The notes under the pieces: generated by a model
What the model saw: the letters and a program-made list of their open reading frames with translations, nothing else
Databases searched by the model: none
Told to the model about the DNA's origin: nothing
Made by a program: the position numbers and the translations under genes
In this document: one piece after another, positions 17,001 through 23,586 of the stretch
Layout of the letters: every line of letters begins with the position of its first letter
Numbering within the stretch: position 1 is the stretch's first letter
Assembly: GCA_020345785.1 (NCBI GenBank)
Contig: CP070771.1
Location: 6,706,865 to 6,730,450, forward strand
Length of the DNA stretch: 23,586 nt
Direction: 5' to 3'
Source: Desulfobacterales bacterium
GTDB taxonomy: Bacteria; Desulfobacterota; Desulfobacteria; Desulfobacterales; JAFDCJ01

Positions 17001-18383
17001 GCCAACAAACAGATTGCTGCCGGAGAGAAAACCTTTATACCGGCCCGCACGGTGCTGAACAACGGCACAACCAGCGTCATCACCTCAAACGGCAAAATGC
17101 TGCCGATGACCGATCCCCGTGTGACGGTGCTGCTGCCTTCCATGGGCAGGTATGGGTCCGAAGCATTTGCCGCTATTCTCAGAGGATACGGCTTCAACGC
17201 CATCGCGCATCGACCGTCTGATGAAGCGGTCTTAAAGTTGGGACGTGCCAACACGACCTGCAAGGAGTGTTTGCCGTTGATTCTCACGACCGGTACACTG
17301 CTCAGCTACATCCGCAACGGTAAGCGGGACGATGAAGTTCTGGTATATTTCTTTGTGACCGGCTCCGGTCCCTGCCGCTTCGGCCAGTACTATATCTTTA
17401 TGGAGGATCTGGTCAAACGGCTCGAGATACCGAATGTGGCGCTTTTGACACTGACGTCCGAGAACTCTTATGTCGGTATGGGCAAAGATTTCGAAAGCCG
17501 GGGCTGGTGGGCTGTGATTGTATCCGATGTGATGGAAGACATTCGATCCATGCTGTTGGCCAATGCCAGAGACACGGCCGTTGCCATAAAGGTATTTGCG
17601 CAAGAGTGGCAGAAAATTCTGAGCGAGATGGAAAAGGGCGAGTATGAAGATCTGCTGCGGCAGCTCAGGCGGACGGCGCAGCGCCTGCGGGGCATTGCTT
17701 TAAAACAGCCCCCGGAAACTGTGCCGGTTGTCACCCTGGCCGGGGAAATCTTTGTGCGGCGGGATGAGCTGTCCCGTCAATTTTTAACGGAACGCCTGGC
17801 AGAAAAAGGGTTTGCCACCGTGTGCTCCCCGGTTGCGGAATGGGTATTATACTGCAATTACATGGTCGATAAAGGTCTAAATCCGGATAATCTGTCGGTA
17901 TTCGACAGGTTTAAACTTAAAATTCGCAATAAGTTTCAGGCGCGCTACGAAAAGCAGATAAAATCTATTTTGTCCGGGTCCGGGCTGGTTCATGCCGAAC
18001 CGCTGGACATGGATAAGATCATAAAAAGTGCCTCACCATTTATTTCCAAGGACCTACCGGGTGAGGCCATCCTGACAGTGGGCGGATCTTTGACGGAGGT
18101 CGTATCCCATTCGTGCGGTGTGATCGCCATCGGACCTTTCGGCTGCATGCCCAACCGGCTCTCGGAAGCCATCCTCAACGAAGCCATGAACAGCAACGAC
18201 AAATTAGCCACCGAACCCCACAACCAACGGCTTCGCACAGTGCTGACCGATATCGATGAACTGCCGTTTCTGGCTATTGAAAGCGACGGCTCACCCTTTC
18301 CGCAACTGATCAATGCCAAGTTGGAAACCTTTTGCCTGCGGGCCGAACGTCTCCATCAGCGCATCCAGGACGGTCGACAGTAA
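14007..18383 (+). CDS. Giant fused acyl-CoA dehydratase activase (double BadF/HgdC ATPase, DUF2229, HgdB-like)
   Basis: Encodes 1458 residues from an ATG with AGGAGAT five bases upstream. Two BadF/BadG/BcrA/HgdC ATPase domains come first (about 5-290 and 312-575). The second has the phosphate loop Leu-Gly-Leu-Asp-Val-Gly-Ser-Thr-Thr-Thr-Lys and Gly-Gly-Gln-Asp-Ala-Lys-Tyr; each keeps a Cys pair matching the HgdC [4Fe-4S] ligands (Cys138 and Cys176; Cys444 and Cys484). A Cys-rich segment (605, 612, 616, 634) leads to a DUF2229-like region (about 640-950), then an HgdB-like part (about 1010-1400) with Cys1085, Cys1088, Cys1123. Family members use ATP to push single low-potential electrons into a reductase. 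Activator and acceptor-like parts are joined here, so it may act alone; the substrate is unknown. A nitroreductase gene follows. Confidence 0.88.
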   Translation: MAEKLRSLGLCLGASTVSIVQLELDRSEPKNPSANQKPRLIDFSLHPHEGDPKKTLLDAFEKLDLESFDRIAATGRKFRRFVNLSSISEPEAVEHAYPYVKPTDVECPAVVSAGGETFMVYALDRSGRIANVITGNKCASGTGEFFLQQLRRMDVSLDEAAQWAAVEQPHHVSGRCSVFCKSDCTHATNKGIPKSQVTAGLCKMMANKILELLKKVDRCNIMVTGGTARNRMMIEYLRQEIPGLIVPDEAPYFEALGAALWALENETAAYPGLSNLLLTEVASFDHLPPLQHFADQVEFKSMETGVIQSTDTCILGLDVGSTTTKAVLMRTADNAILASVYLRTSGDPVGASRRCYRSILDQVQQHIDPAQFSIIGLGVTGSGRQIAGLHALTDGVINEIIAHATAAVYFDSNVDTIFEIGGQDAKYTYITNGVASDYAMNEACSAGTGSFLEESALETLGVKMEDIAGIALTGTRPPNFNDQCAAFIASDIKNAIHEGVAHEDIVAGLVYSICMNYSNRVKGNRPVGEKVFMQGGVCYNGAVPLAMASLVGKPIIVPPEPGLMGAFGVALEVKKRIESGLMAEKRFDLQTLVEREVVYKKSFTCKGGKEKCDRRCEIAMIEIEDQKYPFGGACNRYYNLRHKVSYDIQKLDLVRTRQHLVYEKYGVTGPQDEDTVRRGSIGFNRSFLVNTYYPLYSNFFAALGYEIVMPDSPSQEGVDQRNAAFCFPVELTHGFFYSLLELEKPPDYIFLPHFKAIPGEKNSNSSSQSQVCPLVQGETFYLQTTFRKKIEQLKHRGTRLLTPLIDLSIDLDDAKGPLVKTAVKMGVGRREAGRAFDMALQQQRACQAEMKAIGRRAIAELNADPQKFAVVVFSRPYNGFVEEAHMGIPHKFASRGIPVIPLDFLELEEEHSKRHMYWGMGKLIMKAARLVERHPQLFGTYITNFSCGPDSFVVGYFRDIMGRKPSLTLELDSHTADAGLETRVEAFLDIVNAYRQLVANKQIAAGEKTFIPARTVLNNGTTSVITSNGKMLPMTDPRVTVLLPSMGRYGSEAFAAILRGYGFNAIAHRPSDEAVLKLGRANTTCKECLPLILTTGTLLSYIRNGKRDDEVLVYFFVTGSGPCRFGQYYIFMEDLVKRLEIPNVALLTLTSENSYVGMGKDFESRGWWAVIVSDVMEDIRSMLLANARDTAVAIKVFAQEWQKILSEMEKGEYEDLLRQLRRTAQRLRGIALKQPPETVPVVTLAGEIFVRRDELSRQFLTERLAEKGFATVCSPVAEWVLYCNYMVDKGLNPDNLSVFDRFKLKIRNKFQARYEKQIKSILSGSGLVHAEPLDMDKIIKSASPFISKDLPGEAILTVGGSLTEVVSHSCGVIAIGPFGCMPNRLSEAILNEAMNSNDKLATEPHNQRLRTVLTDIDELPFLAIESDGSPFPQLINAKLETFCLRAERLHQRIQDGRQ

Positions 18384-18393
18384 GCATTAAATC

Positions 18394-18434
18394 GGTTTTA
18401 GGCCTCTGCCTTTTGCGGCAGAAACCAAAAAACC
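18394..18434 (+). other. Intercistronic hairpin between activase and nitroreductase genes
   Basis: A TCTGCC/GGCAGA stem (18405-18410, 18417-18422) with a 6-base loop is extended, after an internal loop, by GGTTTT/AAAACC (18394-18399, 18429-18434). It starts ten bases after the activase stop. Without a T-run it is more likely an mRNA-processing or stability structure than a full terminator. Confidence 0.42.
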
Positions 18435-18480
18435 TGCATCAAGCTATCCCCCTCACATGCAAGAATAAAGGAATTCGACC

Positions 18481-19107
18481 ATGCAAAGTCTAGCAGCCGA
18501 GAACGTCATCAAATTGCCTGCGCCGCAACATCGCGGTCTGGTATCGGTCGAGCGAGCCCTGGCGACCAGACGGTCCGTGCGTAACTATAGAAACGAGCCG
18601 TTGGAGCTGGAAGAGGCATCCCAGCTTCTGTGGTCAGCTCAAGGAGTTTCCAACTCCAGAGGCTATCGGACGGCGCCTTCAGCCGGCGCGTTGTACCCGT
18701 TGGAGGTGTATGCCGCGGTCGGCAATGTAAAGGACCTGGAAGCCGGAATCTACAAATATATCATACGCGAGCATGCGCTGATGGAAAGGGCGGCGGGAGA
18801 CCGACGCCAGGATATCTGCCGTGCGGCGCTGCATCAGAGTTACATTGCCACAGCGCCGGTAGTTCTGCTGTTTTGTACGGTAAATAGGCGCGTAACGAAT
18901 AAATACGGCGAAAGGGGAATGAGATATGTTTTTATGGAAGTCGGTCACGCCGCCCAGAATGTTTGCCTGCAGGCAGTGGCTCTCGGACTGGGAACGGTCG
19001 TTATCGGCGCCTTTCGCGACAGTGATGTGAAAGTAGCGGCGCATATGGCAGAAGACGAACATCCGGCCTACATTATAGCTATCGGCAGATATAATTTATC
19101 AATTTAA
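18481..19107 (+). CDS. SagB-type nitroreductase-fold FMN oxidoreductase
   Basis: Encodes 208 residues with an AAAGGAA ribosome site. It is a nitroreductase-fold flavoprotein: Arg30-Arg-Ser-Val-Arg-Asn-Tyr36 is the FMN-phosphate-binding start, Ala-Pro-Ser-Ala-Gly-Ala-Leu-Tyr-Pro-Leu-Glu (about 65-75) is the SagB/ThcOx signature, and Gly-Leu-Gly-Thr-Val-Val-Ile-Gly-Ala-Phe near 168-177 is the usual C-terminal flavin-contact stretch. SagB proteins oxidise azolines in peptide natural products, but no cyclodehydratase, precursor peptide or transporter for such a pathway is nearby. Short stand-alone members are common in anaerobes and their substrates are mostly unknown. It is co-oriented with the activase gene 97 bp upstream and is probably co-transcribed, suggesting a flavin redox partner. 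Confidence 0.86.
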   Translation: MQSLAAENVIKLPAPQHRGLVSVERALATRRSVRNYRNEPLELEEASQLLWSAQGVSNSRGYRTAPSAGALYPLEVYAAVGNVKDLEAGIYKYIIREHALMERAAGDRRQDICRAALHQSYIATAPVVLLFCTVNRRVTNKYGERGMRYVFMEVGHAAQNVCLQAVALGLGTVVIGAFRDSDVKVAAHMAEDEHPAYIIAIGRYNLSI

Positions 19108-19164
19108 GCTTCGGGGCATTTTTTCTAACAGAATGAAATATGTTTTGGGTTTCAGAAAATAGAA

Positions 19165-19221
19165 GACAGAGGTCAGAAGGCAGAGATCGGTAGTCAGAGG
19201 CCAGATGACAGAGGTCAGAAG
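19165..19221. repeat. Degenerate 'GACAGAGGTCAGAAG' direct repeat (type D)
   Basis: The exact 15-base word GACAGAGGTCAGAAG occurs at 19165-19179 and 19207-19221, 42 bases apart. Related words (GTCAGAGGCCAGAT) lie between them. Unlike types A-C no inverted arm was found. Just downstream, CCCAAGGACCCGACTTT (about 19235) resembles the 20-base repeats near 13271 and 13536. It occupies the 224-bp space before the MFS gene. Confidence 0.55.
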
Positions 19222-19331
19222 TAAAGAATCCGTGCCCAAGGACCCGACTTTGGAATAACCCTGGAAGGGATAATTTACTAACAGACTTTCTTAAATTCGG
19301 CATTCTAGATTCCTTAAAAGGAGGATGCTTC

Positions 19332-20669
19332 TTGGACACCAGCAAAAAAGCAGTTTGGGGATGGGCCATGTATGACTGGGCCAACTCAGCCTATGTCACC
19401 ACTGTGATGGCCGGATTTTTTCCGGTATTTTATAAACAGTACTGGAGTTATGGTGCAGACGTCAACATGAGCACCGCCCAGCTCGGCTTCGGCAACTCAA
19501 TTGCGAGCCTGCTCGTCGCGCTTATGGCACCGGTCCTCGGAGCCATTGCCGACAAGGGCTCCGCCAAGAAAAAATTTATGCTCCTGTTCGCATATTTGGG
19601 TGTGGTGATGTCCATCGCGCTGTTTATGGTCCAGAAGGGCCAATGGGCCATGGCTATTTTTGTCTATGCCATGGGCATTATCGGTTTTTCAGGCGCCAAT
19701 GTTTTCTATGATGCCCTCCTGCCCAGCGTGGCCGGCGAAGATAAAATAGACTACGTCTCGAGTCTGGGTTTTTCAATGGGATATTTAGGCGGCGGATTGC
19801 TTTTTCTGCTTAACGTCCTGATGTCCCTGATGCCCCACAAATTCGGACTGCCGGATGCGGCGTCGGCCGTGAGGATTTCCTTTTTAACAGTGGCCGCCTG
19901 GTGGGGACTGTTCACCATATTTACCATCGTCTGGGTTAAAGAAGCCAAATCCGCCTCGCCGCCTGCCGGCGGCGAAAGTGTTGTCAGGGCCGGTATTAGC
20001 CAGTTGCTCGGAACGTTTACAAAGCTGCGGCACATGCGGGTCGTCTTTACGTTTCTTTTGGCCTACTGGTTTTATATCGACGGGGTGGACACTATCATCC
20101 GCATGGCCGTGGATTACGGCCTTTCCCTGGGATTCGACTCCTCAGATTTAATTCTGGCGCTGTTAATTGTTCAGTTCGTTGGCTTTCCAGCGGCTCTGGT
20201 GTTCGGCAAATTGGGCCAAAGCTGGAGTGTGCGCAAGTCGATATATCTGGGCATTGCGATTTACATGGGGGTTACCATCTGGGGGACGATGATGACCCAG
20301 AAGCATGAGTTTTACATTCTGGCAATTATGATCGGTCTGGTGCAGGGCGGTATTCAGGCGCTCAGCCGCTCCTATTATTCCCGCCTGATACCAAAAGACA
20401 AAGCGGCTGAATTTTATGGCTTCTACAACATGCTCGGCAAATTTGCCGCCATCCTCGGACCGGTTTTAATGGGAGTCGTCGGTTTAATCGTACGCCGCAT
20501 CATGATGCCGCCCTCCCCCACAGAAGCGCAGCTCATCGCCGTCGGTCAACTGGCCTCACGCTGGAGTATCGGGTCTCTTCTAATACTGTTCCTGGTGGGG
20601 GCGGTTCTCTTCTATTTTGTGGATGAAAAAAAAGGGCGCGAGCAGGCCAAATACCTATCGGATAATTAA
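19332..20669 (+). CDS. UMF1-type MFS transporter (Atg22-like)
   Basis: Encodes 445 residues. The start is TTG at 19332, set by GGAGG at 19320-19324 seven bases earlier; the closer ATG at 19325 is in another frame. The N-terminus Trp-Ala-Met-Tyr-Asp-Trp-Ala-Asn-Ser-Ala-Tyr is the hallmark of the UMF1 family (bacterial relatives of yeast vacuolar Atg22), followed by about 12 hydrophobic segments and the Asp-Lys-Gly-Ser-Ala-Lys-Lys-Lys loop equivalent to the MFS 2-3 loop. The family is a set of inner-membrane transporters; Atg22 exports amino acids from the vacuole, but bacterial substrates are not established. It stands alone, and a repeat copy begins five bases after its stop codon. Confidence 0.9.
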   Translation: MDTSKKAVWGWAMYDWANSAYVTTVMAGFFPVFYKQYWSYGADVNMSTAQLGFGNSIASLLVALMAPVLGAIADKGSAKKKFMLLFAYLGVVMSIALFMVQKGQWAMAIFVYAMGIIGFSGANVFYDALLPSVAGEDKIDYVSSLGFSMGYLGGGLLFLLNVLMSLMPHKFGLPDAASAVRISFLTVAAWWGLFTIFTIVWVKEAKSASPPAGGESVVRAGISQLLGTFTKLRHMRVVFTFLLAYWFYIDGVDTIIRMAVDYGLSLGFDSSDLILALLIVQFVGFPAALVFGKLGQSWSVRKSIYLGIAIYMGVTIWGTMMTQKHEFYILAIMIGLVQGGIQALSRSYYSRLIPKDKAAEFYGFYNMLGKFAAILGPVLMGVVGLIVRRIMMPPSPTEAQLIAVGQLASRWSIGSLLILFLVGAVLFYFVDEKKGREQAKYLSDN

Positions 20670-20674
20670 GACGT

Positions 20675-20826
20675 ATCAGCGACCACCAGCAGAGATGGGA
20701 GTATGAGGAAGGCCCCTAGAAGCGGCCAGAACCATTCTCTGTCACTGGTCGCTGATGTATATAAAGAATTTTGTAAAACCTTTTAAATTCTCACCGCCAT
20801 AGCCGGTGGTTTATGAATGGAGTTAC
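20675..20826 (+). repeat. Interspersed structured repeat, full copy 2
   Basis: This 152-bp counterpart of 1613-1770 has the same modules in the same order. Its boundary inverted repeat is 10 bp here (ATCAGCGACC 20675-20684, GGTCGCTGAT 20747-20756). Shared words include GTATGAGGAAGGCCCCT and ATAAAGAATTTTG. The core hairpin has different arms (CACCG/CGGTG, 20792-20796 and 20804-20808), and the 3' end is again TTATGAATGGAGTTAC. It begins five bases after the MFS stop and could act as its 3' UTR. From 20827 to 21028 I see nothing further. Confidence 0.8.
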
Positions 20827-21028
20827 CCGCATTGTGTATTAACGGAATTCACAGTCTCCTAAATTTAAGTATTGCATTAGCTAAAATTACCCCCCTAAAA
20901 ACAAAATCGGTGAAATCTAAAGGACAACACAAATGTCATAACAAGCTATAATCACGGGTCCCACCTTTCACGACCTGTCAGGCCCTGCGTTGCGGCTGAA
21001 ATCATCGATATTTAAAAGATTGTGACAA

Positions 21029-22399
21029 ATGGCAAATTCAAATTCTGTTAAATCAGAATCGATAAGTGGAAACAAGATCGGTGAACAACTGACGACCCGG
21101 CATCCGACATTCGCCGAAGCGATTCGATTCTGGCTGAAGCTTGGGTTTATCAGCTTCGGCGGTCCGGCAGGGCAAATCTCGATCATGCATCAGGAGTTGG
21201 TGGATCGAAAACGATGGGTCAGCAACGAGCGTTTTTTAAATGCCTTGAATTACTGTATGCTGTTGCCGGGACCCGAGGCCCAGCAACTGGCCACCTACAT
21301 CGGCTGGTTGCTCCACCGGCTGCCCGGCGGAATCATAGCGGGCGCTTTTTTCGTCATCCCGTCCATTTTTATCCTGTTCGCCCTGAGCTATACATATGCC
21401 GCCTATGGTGCAGTGCCTTGGGTGGCATCCATTTTTAATGGCCTGAAGGCCGCCATTATGGCAATTGTGGTGTCGGCGGTGATCAAAATCGGTAAGAAGG
21501 CTCTCAAGAACACTATCATGGTCAGCCTTGCCGTGATTTCATTTATATCCATCTATTTCCTCAAGGTTCCATTTCCCGTTATTGTGCTTGCTGCCGGCCT
21601 CATCGGATTTATCGGCAGCTATCTGTTGCCTGCGAAATTTGATGTCATCAAGGGCAAGACCGCTTCGGATTTTGATGCGGGATATGTTCAGATTTGTGAT
21701 GATCCGGTGGAGTGTCATATTAATCCATCCACCCGGCGCAATATCCTTCTGATTCTCGCATTTGTAGGGTTGTGGATCCTTCCTGTAATCGGGCTGTATG
21801 CCTTTCTGCCAGGGAAGGTATTTTACACGGAGGCCTTGTTTTTCACCAAAGCCGCCTTTTTGACCTTTGGTGGCGCTTATGCAGTATTGGCTTACATCGC
21901 TCAGGCCGGCGTCGAGCAGTATGGTTGGTTGACCGGTCCTCAGATGATTGACGGGCTGGGATTGGCGGAAACCACCCCAGGCCCCCTGATCATGGTGGTT
22001 CAGTTTGTCGGATTCATGGCGGGATGGAATGCAGGCGTTTTAAGCCCTATCACAGGCGGATTGGTGGGTTCTCTGATAGCAACTTATTTTACGTTCCTTC
22101 CGTGTTTTCTGTTCATATTCCTTGGCGGCCCTTACATTGAAAAATTCCGCGACAATCCTAAACTGTCCGCCGCCCTCTCGAGTATCACCGCGGCAGTCGT
22201 GGGCGTTATTCTTAATCTGGCGCTTTGGTTTGGCCTGCATGTCCTGATGCCGGTCGATGGAACTTTTAATTGGTTTGCAGCGGTCATTGGATTGGCTGCA
22301 TTCGCATCGATCCAGTGGTTTAAAGTTGGGATGATTACTGCGATTGGTGCCTCGGGGGTGATAGGATTTCTTTGGTATCAGATCATCCCTCGATTATAA
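21029..22399 (+). CDS. chrA: Chromate transporter, two-domain CHR family (ChrA)
   Basis: Encodes 456 residues, the typical length of long-chain ChrA proteins, which expel chromate or related oxyanions across the inner membrane. Two homologous CHR halves are visible: near residues 38-70 Phe-Gly-Gly-Pro-Ala-Gly-Gln-Ile, then Leu-Leu-Pro-Gly-Pro-Glu-Ala-Gln-Gln-Leu (about 87-96); the second half, near 280-330, has Phe-Gly-Gly-Ala-Tyr-Ala and Glu-Thr-Thr-Pro-Gly-Pro-Leu. About 10-12 hydrophobic segments are spread along the chain. No strong ribosome site is visible before the ATG. No chrB or other resistance genes are adjacent. Repeat copies lie on both sides, and the stop codon falls within the end of the downstream one. 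Confidence 0.92.
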   Translation: MANSNSVKSESISGNKIGEQLTTRHPTFAEAIRFWLKLGFISFGGPAGQISIMHQELVDRKRWVSNERFLNALNYCMLLPGPEAQQLATYIGWLLHRLPGGIIAGAFFVIPSIFILFALSYTYAAYGAVPWVASIFNGLKAAIMAIVVSAVIKIGKKALKNTIMVSLAVISFISIYFLKVPFPVIVLAAGLIGFIGSYLLPAKFDVIKGKTASDFDAGYVQICDDPVECHINPSTRRNILLILAFVGLWILPVIGLYAFLPGKVFYTEALFFTKAAFLTFGGAYAVLAYIAQAGVEQYGWLTGPQMIDGLGLAETTPGPLIMVVQFVGFMAGWNAGVLSPITGGLVGSLIATYFTFLPCFLFIFLGGPYIEKFRDNPKLSAALSSITAAVVGVILNLALWFGLHVLMPVDGTFNWFAAVIGLAAFASIQWFKVGMITAIGASGVIGFLWYQIIPRL

Positions 22400-22449
22400 C
22401 TCCATTCATAAGCCACCGGCTATGCCAGTGAGAATTGAAACGGTTTTAC
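22397..22449 (-). repeat. Interspersed structured repeat, short copy 3 (inverted)
   Basis: Read on the minus strand it gives GTAAAACCGTTTCAATTCTC, then a hairpin CACTGGC-ATA-GCCGGTG (one mismatch; 22414-22420 and 22424-22430), then GGCTTATGAATGGAGTTA. Only the 3' module of the full copies is present. Its last bases form the chrA stop codon. It lies between the convergent chrA and methyltransferase genes, so it could end both transcripts. A small AACGG/CCGTT hairpin follows (22439-22453). Confidence 0.78.
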
Positions 22450-22475
22450 CGTTACAGAGAAAGTATTTTACCGAA

Positions 22476-23534
22476 TTATGCCCGATCGCCATATTCGGTG
22501 ATGTGTTTGGACAGCCTTTCGTCATTGCCGTACAGAAAGTGCTTTTTCATATTCGCCGAATACCGGCTGGCTGGTGGTCTGCGGCCCATGGCTTCGGCCA
22601 CTTCTCGAATGTGAATGGGCGCCGCACCGCAGCAAACGCCCAGATATCTGATGTTGTTCTGCCAGGCTTCGACGGCAAAGTTACGGATTTCATAGCGGTT
22701 GCAGTACAATGGATCCAGGGCCGTTGGAAAGGTCCTGCCGTGGGGCGAGGGGACTGTGCAGCCGTTATTGTCATCGAGGTTAAAAAAGGTGGGCTGCCTT
22801 TCAGTCGTCCGGTATGGCACGGGCAAAGCCGCCATATGACAGCTGACGGCCTGACGAATTTTCCTGAGATACGGCATCATGGTGGCCGGTCCGCGGAAAC
22901 AGTTCATACCAACGACATCTGCGCCCCGCTGCTCAAGTTCCTTGCAGGTATCAACAATTTGCCAGTCATCCCGCATGATATTTTCGGCCATAGGCGCGAT
23001 GGTAACGACAGCGGGCAGATCGGTCTGTTTGATTACATCAAGCGCGCAGAAGGCTTCTTCGGCGTAGTAAAAAGTCTCTCCGATGATATAGTCCACGCCT
23101 TCATCAACGGCCCAGCCCACCATTTCTTCGAACATCTGCCGCACCTCTTTCTGAGATGTCAGGTCGGCCGGATTCCAAATATTCGAGTTGGATATATTGC
23201 CGGCAAACAGGCTGGGTTCTTGTCCTTCTTTTACCTGTGACGCTACCTCGCGGGCAATTTTCAAGGCGTTACGATTTAACGGCTCGAGCAGATCCTCTTT
23301 ATCGATAACACGCATTTTTTCCCGATGCGCATTGTAGGTAAAGGCTTCGATGACATCCGACCCGGCGTGTTGAAAGTCCCGATGAAGGATTTTCAAAGCC
23401 TCCGGATTTTCCAACGCCACTTCCGGCACAAATTCACCGGAGGTCAGATAGCCGCGTCGCTCCATTTCAAACAAATAACCCTCCGCGCAGACAACGCCAT
23501 CTGATTCCAATCTTTCCAGCAATCCTCTCTTCAT
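22476..23534 (-). CDS. Betaine-homocysteine methyltransferase-like protein
   Basis: Encodes 352 residues from the ATG at 23534, chosen because AAAGGAGAT lies just before it; an upstream in-frame ATG at 23558 falls inside a repeat. It is a pterin-independent Hcy-methyltransferase TIM barrel. Zinc-thiolate ligands are all present: Cys212 in Gly-Met-Asn-Cys, and Cys301-Cys302 in Gly-Val-Cys-Cys-Gly. The N-terminus parallels vertebrate BHMT (Glu-Arg-Leu, Arg-Arg-Gly-Tyr, Pro-Glu, Leu-His-Arg-x-Phe, Ala-Gly-Ser). Glu153 matches the conserved barrel Glu, but the BHMT tryptophan that packs on betaine (Gly-Pro-Trp-Thr-Pro-Glu) is Gly-Glu-Phe-Val-Pro-Glu, so the methyl donor is uncertain. The family transfers methyl from betaine or another methylated compound to homocysteine in the cytoplasm. 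Repeat copies flank the gene in opposite orientation. Confidence 0.88.
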   Translation of the reverse strand: MKRGLLERLESDGVVCAEGYLFEMERRGYLTSGEFVPEVALENPEALKILHRDFQHAGSDVIEAFTYNAHREKMRVIDKEDLLEPLNRNALKIAREVASQVKEGQEPSLFAGNISNSNIWNPADLTSQKEVRQMFEEMVGWAVDEGVDYIIGETFYYAEEAFCALDVIKQTDLPAVVTIAPMAENIMRDDWQIVDTCKELEQRGADVVGMNCFRGPATMMPYLRKIRQAVSCHMAALPVPYRTTERQPTFFNLDDNNGCTVPSPHGRTFPTALDPLYCNRYEIRNFAVEAWQNNIRYLGVCCGAAPIHIREVAEAMGRRPPASRYSANMKKHFLYGNDERLSKHITEYGDRA

Positions 23535-23545
23535 ATGGTATCTCC

Positions 23546-23586
23546 TTTCAATTCTCACCCCGAAAGGTCGGGGTGGCTGATGAATG
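23546..23586 (+). repeat. Interspersed structured repeat, short copy 4 (cut by window edge)
   Basis: TTTCAATTCTCA (23546-23557) is followed by a perfect 7-bp hairpin CACCCCG/CGGGGTG (23556-23562, 23569-23575), then GCTGATGAATG before the sequence ends. This is the short 3' module in the orientation of copies 1 and 2. Its first bases overlap the ribosome-binding region of the methyltransferase gene, so the hairpin would lie in the 5' leader of that mRNA. Confidence 0.72.

Noticed and set aside
19108..19130. Terminator after the nitroreductase gene (TTCG loop then T-run)
   Set aside because: The bases flanking TTCG do not pair beyond one base pair, so no stable stem precedes the T-run.
22422..23240. 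Plus-strand open frame of 272 codons
   Set aside because: It lies antisense to the BHMT-like gene, which has clear zinc-ligand motifs and a ribosome site. The plus-strand translation has no family features.
1613..23586. The four repeat copies as a CRISPR or integron attC array
   Set aside because: Copies are kilobases apart, differ in orientation and length, have no regular spacers, and lack the attC core pairs; no cas gene or integrase is present.

Overview
The window reads as ordinary chromosome of an anaerobic Desulfobacterota (deltaproteobacterial, Desulfobacterales-like) bacterium. This is inferred from gene content rather than a marker gene: a giant fused 2-hydroxyacyl-CoA dehydratase-type activase typical of strict anaerobes, a BHMT-like homocysteine methyltransferase, Gram-negative envelope proteins (AsmA family, an outer-membrane efflux lipoprotein, a MurJ-type flippase), and intergenic spaces full of hairpin repeats. 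No rRNA, tRNA, CRISPR array, transposase or integrase gene was found.

Layout. 1-261: start of a zinc alcohol dehydrogenase on the minus strand, cut by the window edge. 854-1372: small TPR protein (minus). 1995-5807: AsmA-family envelope protein with internal repeats (plus). 6369-6590: tiny triple zinc-ribbon protein with its own terminator (plus). 6750-7739: FabH-type ketoacyl synthase (plus). 8076-9698: MurJ-like flippase (minus), divergent from 10009-11502, a tandem two-domain CDP-alcohol phosphatidyltransferase. 11784-13226: orphan OprM/NodT-type outer-membrane factor (minus). 14007-18383 and 18481-19107: the fused activase followed by a SagB-type nitroreductase (plus), behind a possibly structured leader. 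19332-20669: UMF1-type MFS transporter (plus). 21029-22399: ChrA chromate transporter (plus). 22476-23534: BHMT-like methyltransferase (minus).

Most genes stand alone or in pairs, so there is little classical operon logic. Several act in the cell envelope (AsmA protein, MurJ, CDP-alcohol phosphatidyltransferase, outer-membrane factor, FabH), which fits lipid and envelope metabolism. The activase and nitroreductase may form a redox pair.

The most unusual part is the intergenic DNA. One repeat family occurs four times (two copies of about 155 bp, two of about 45-53 bp); its central hairpin changes sequence between copies but stays base-paired. Two copies bracket the methyltransferase gene in opposite orientation. 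Other elements are built from short degenerate words that recur as inverted arms, or are GC-rich palindromes. Several of these begin exactly at, or within a few bases of, stop codons.
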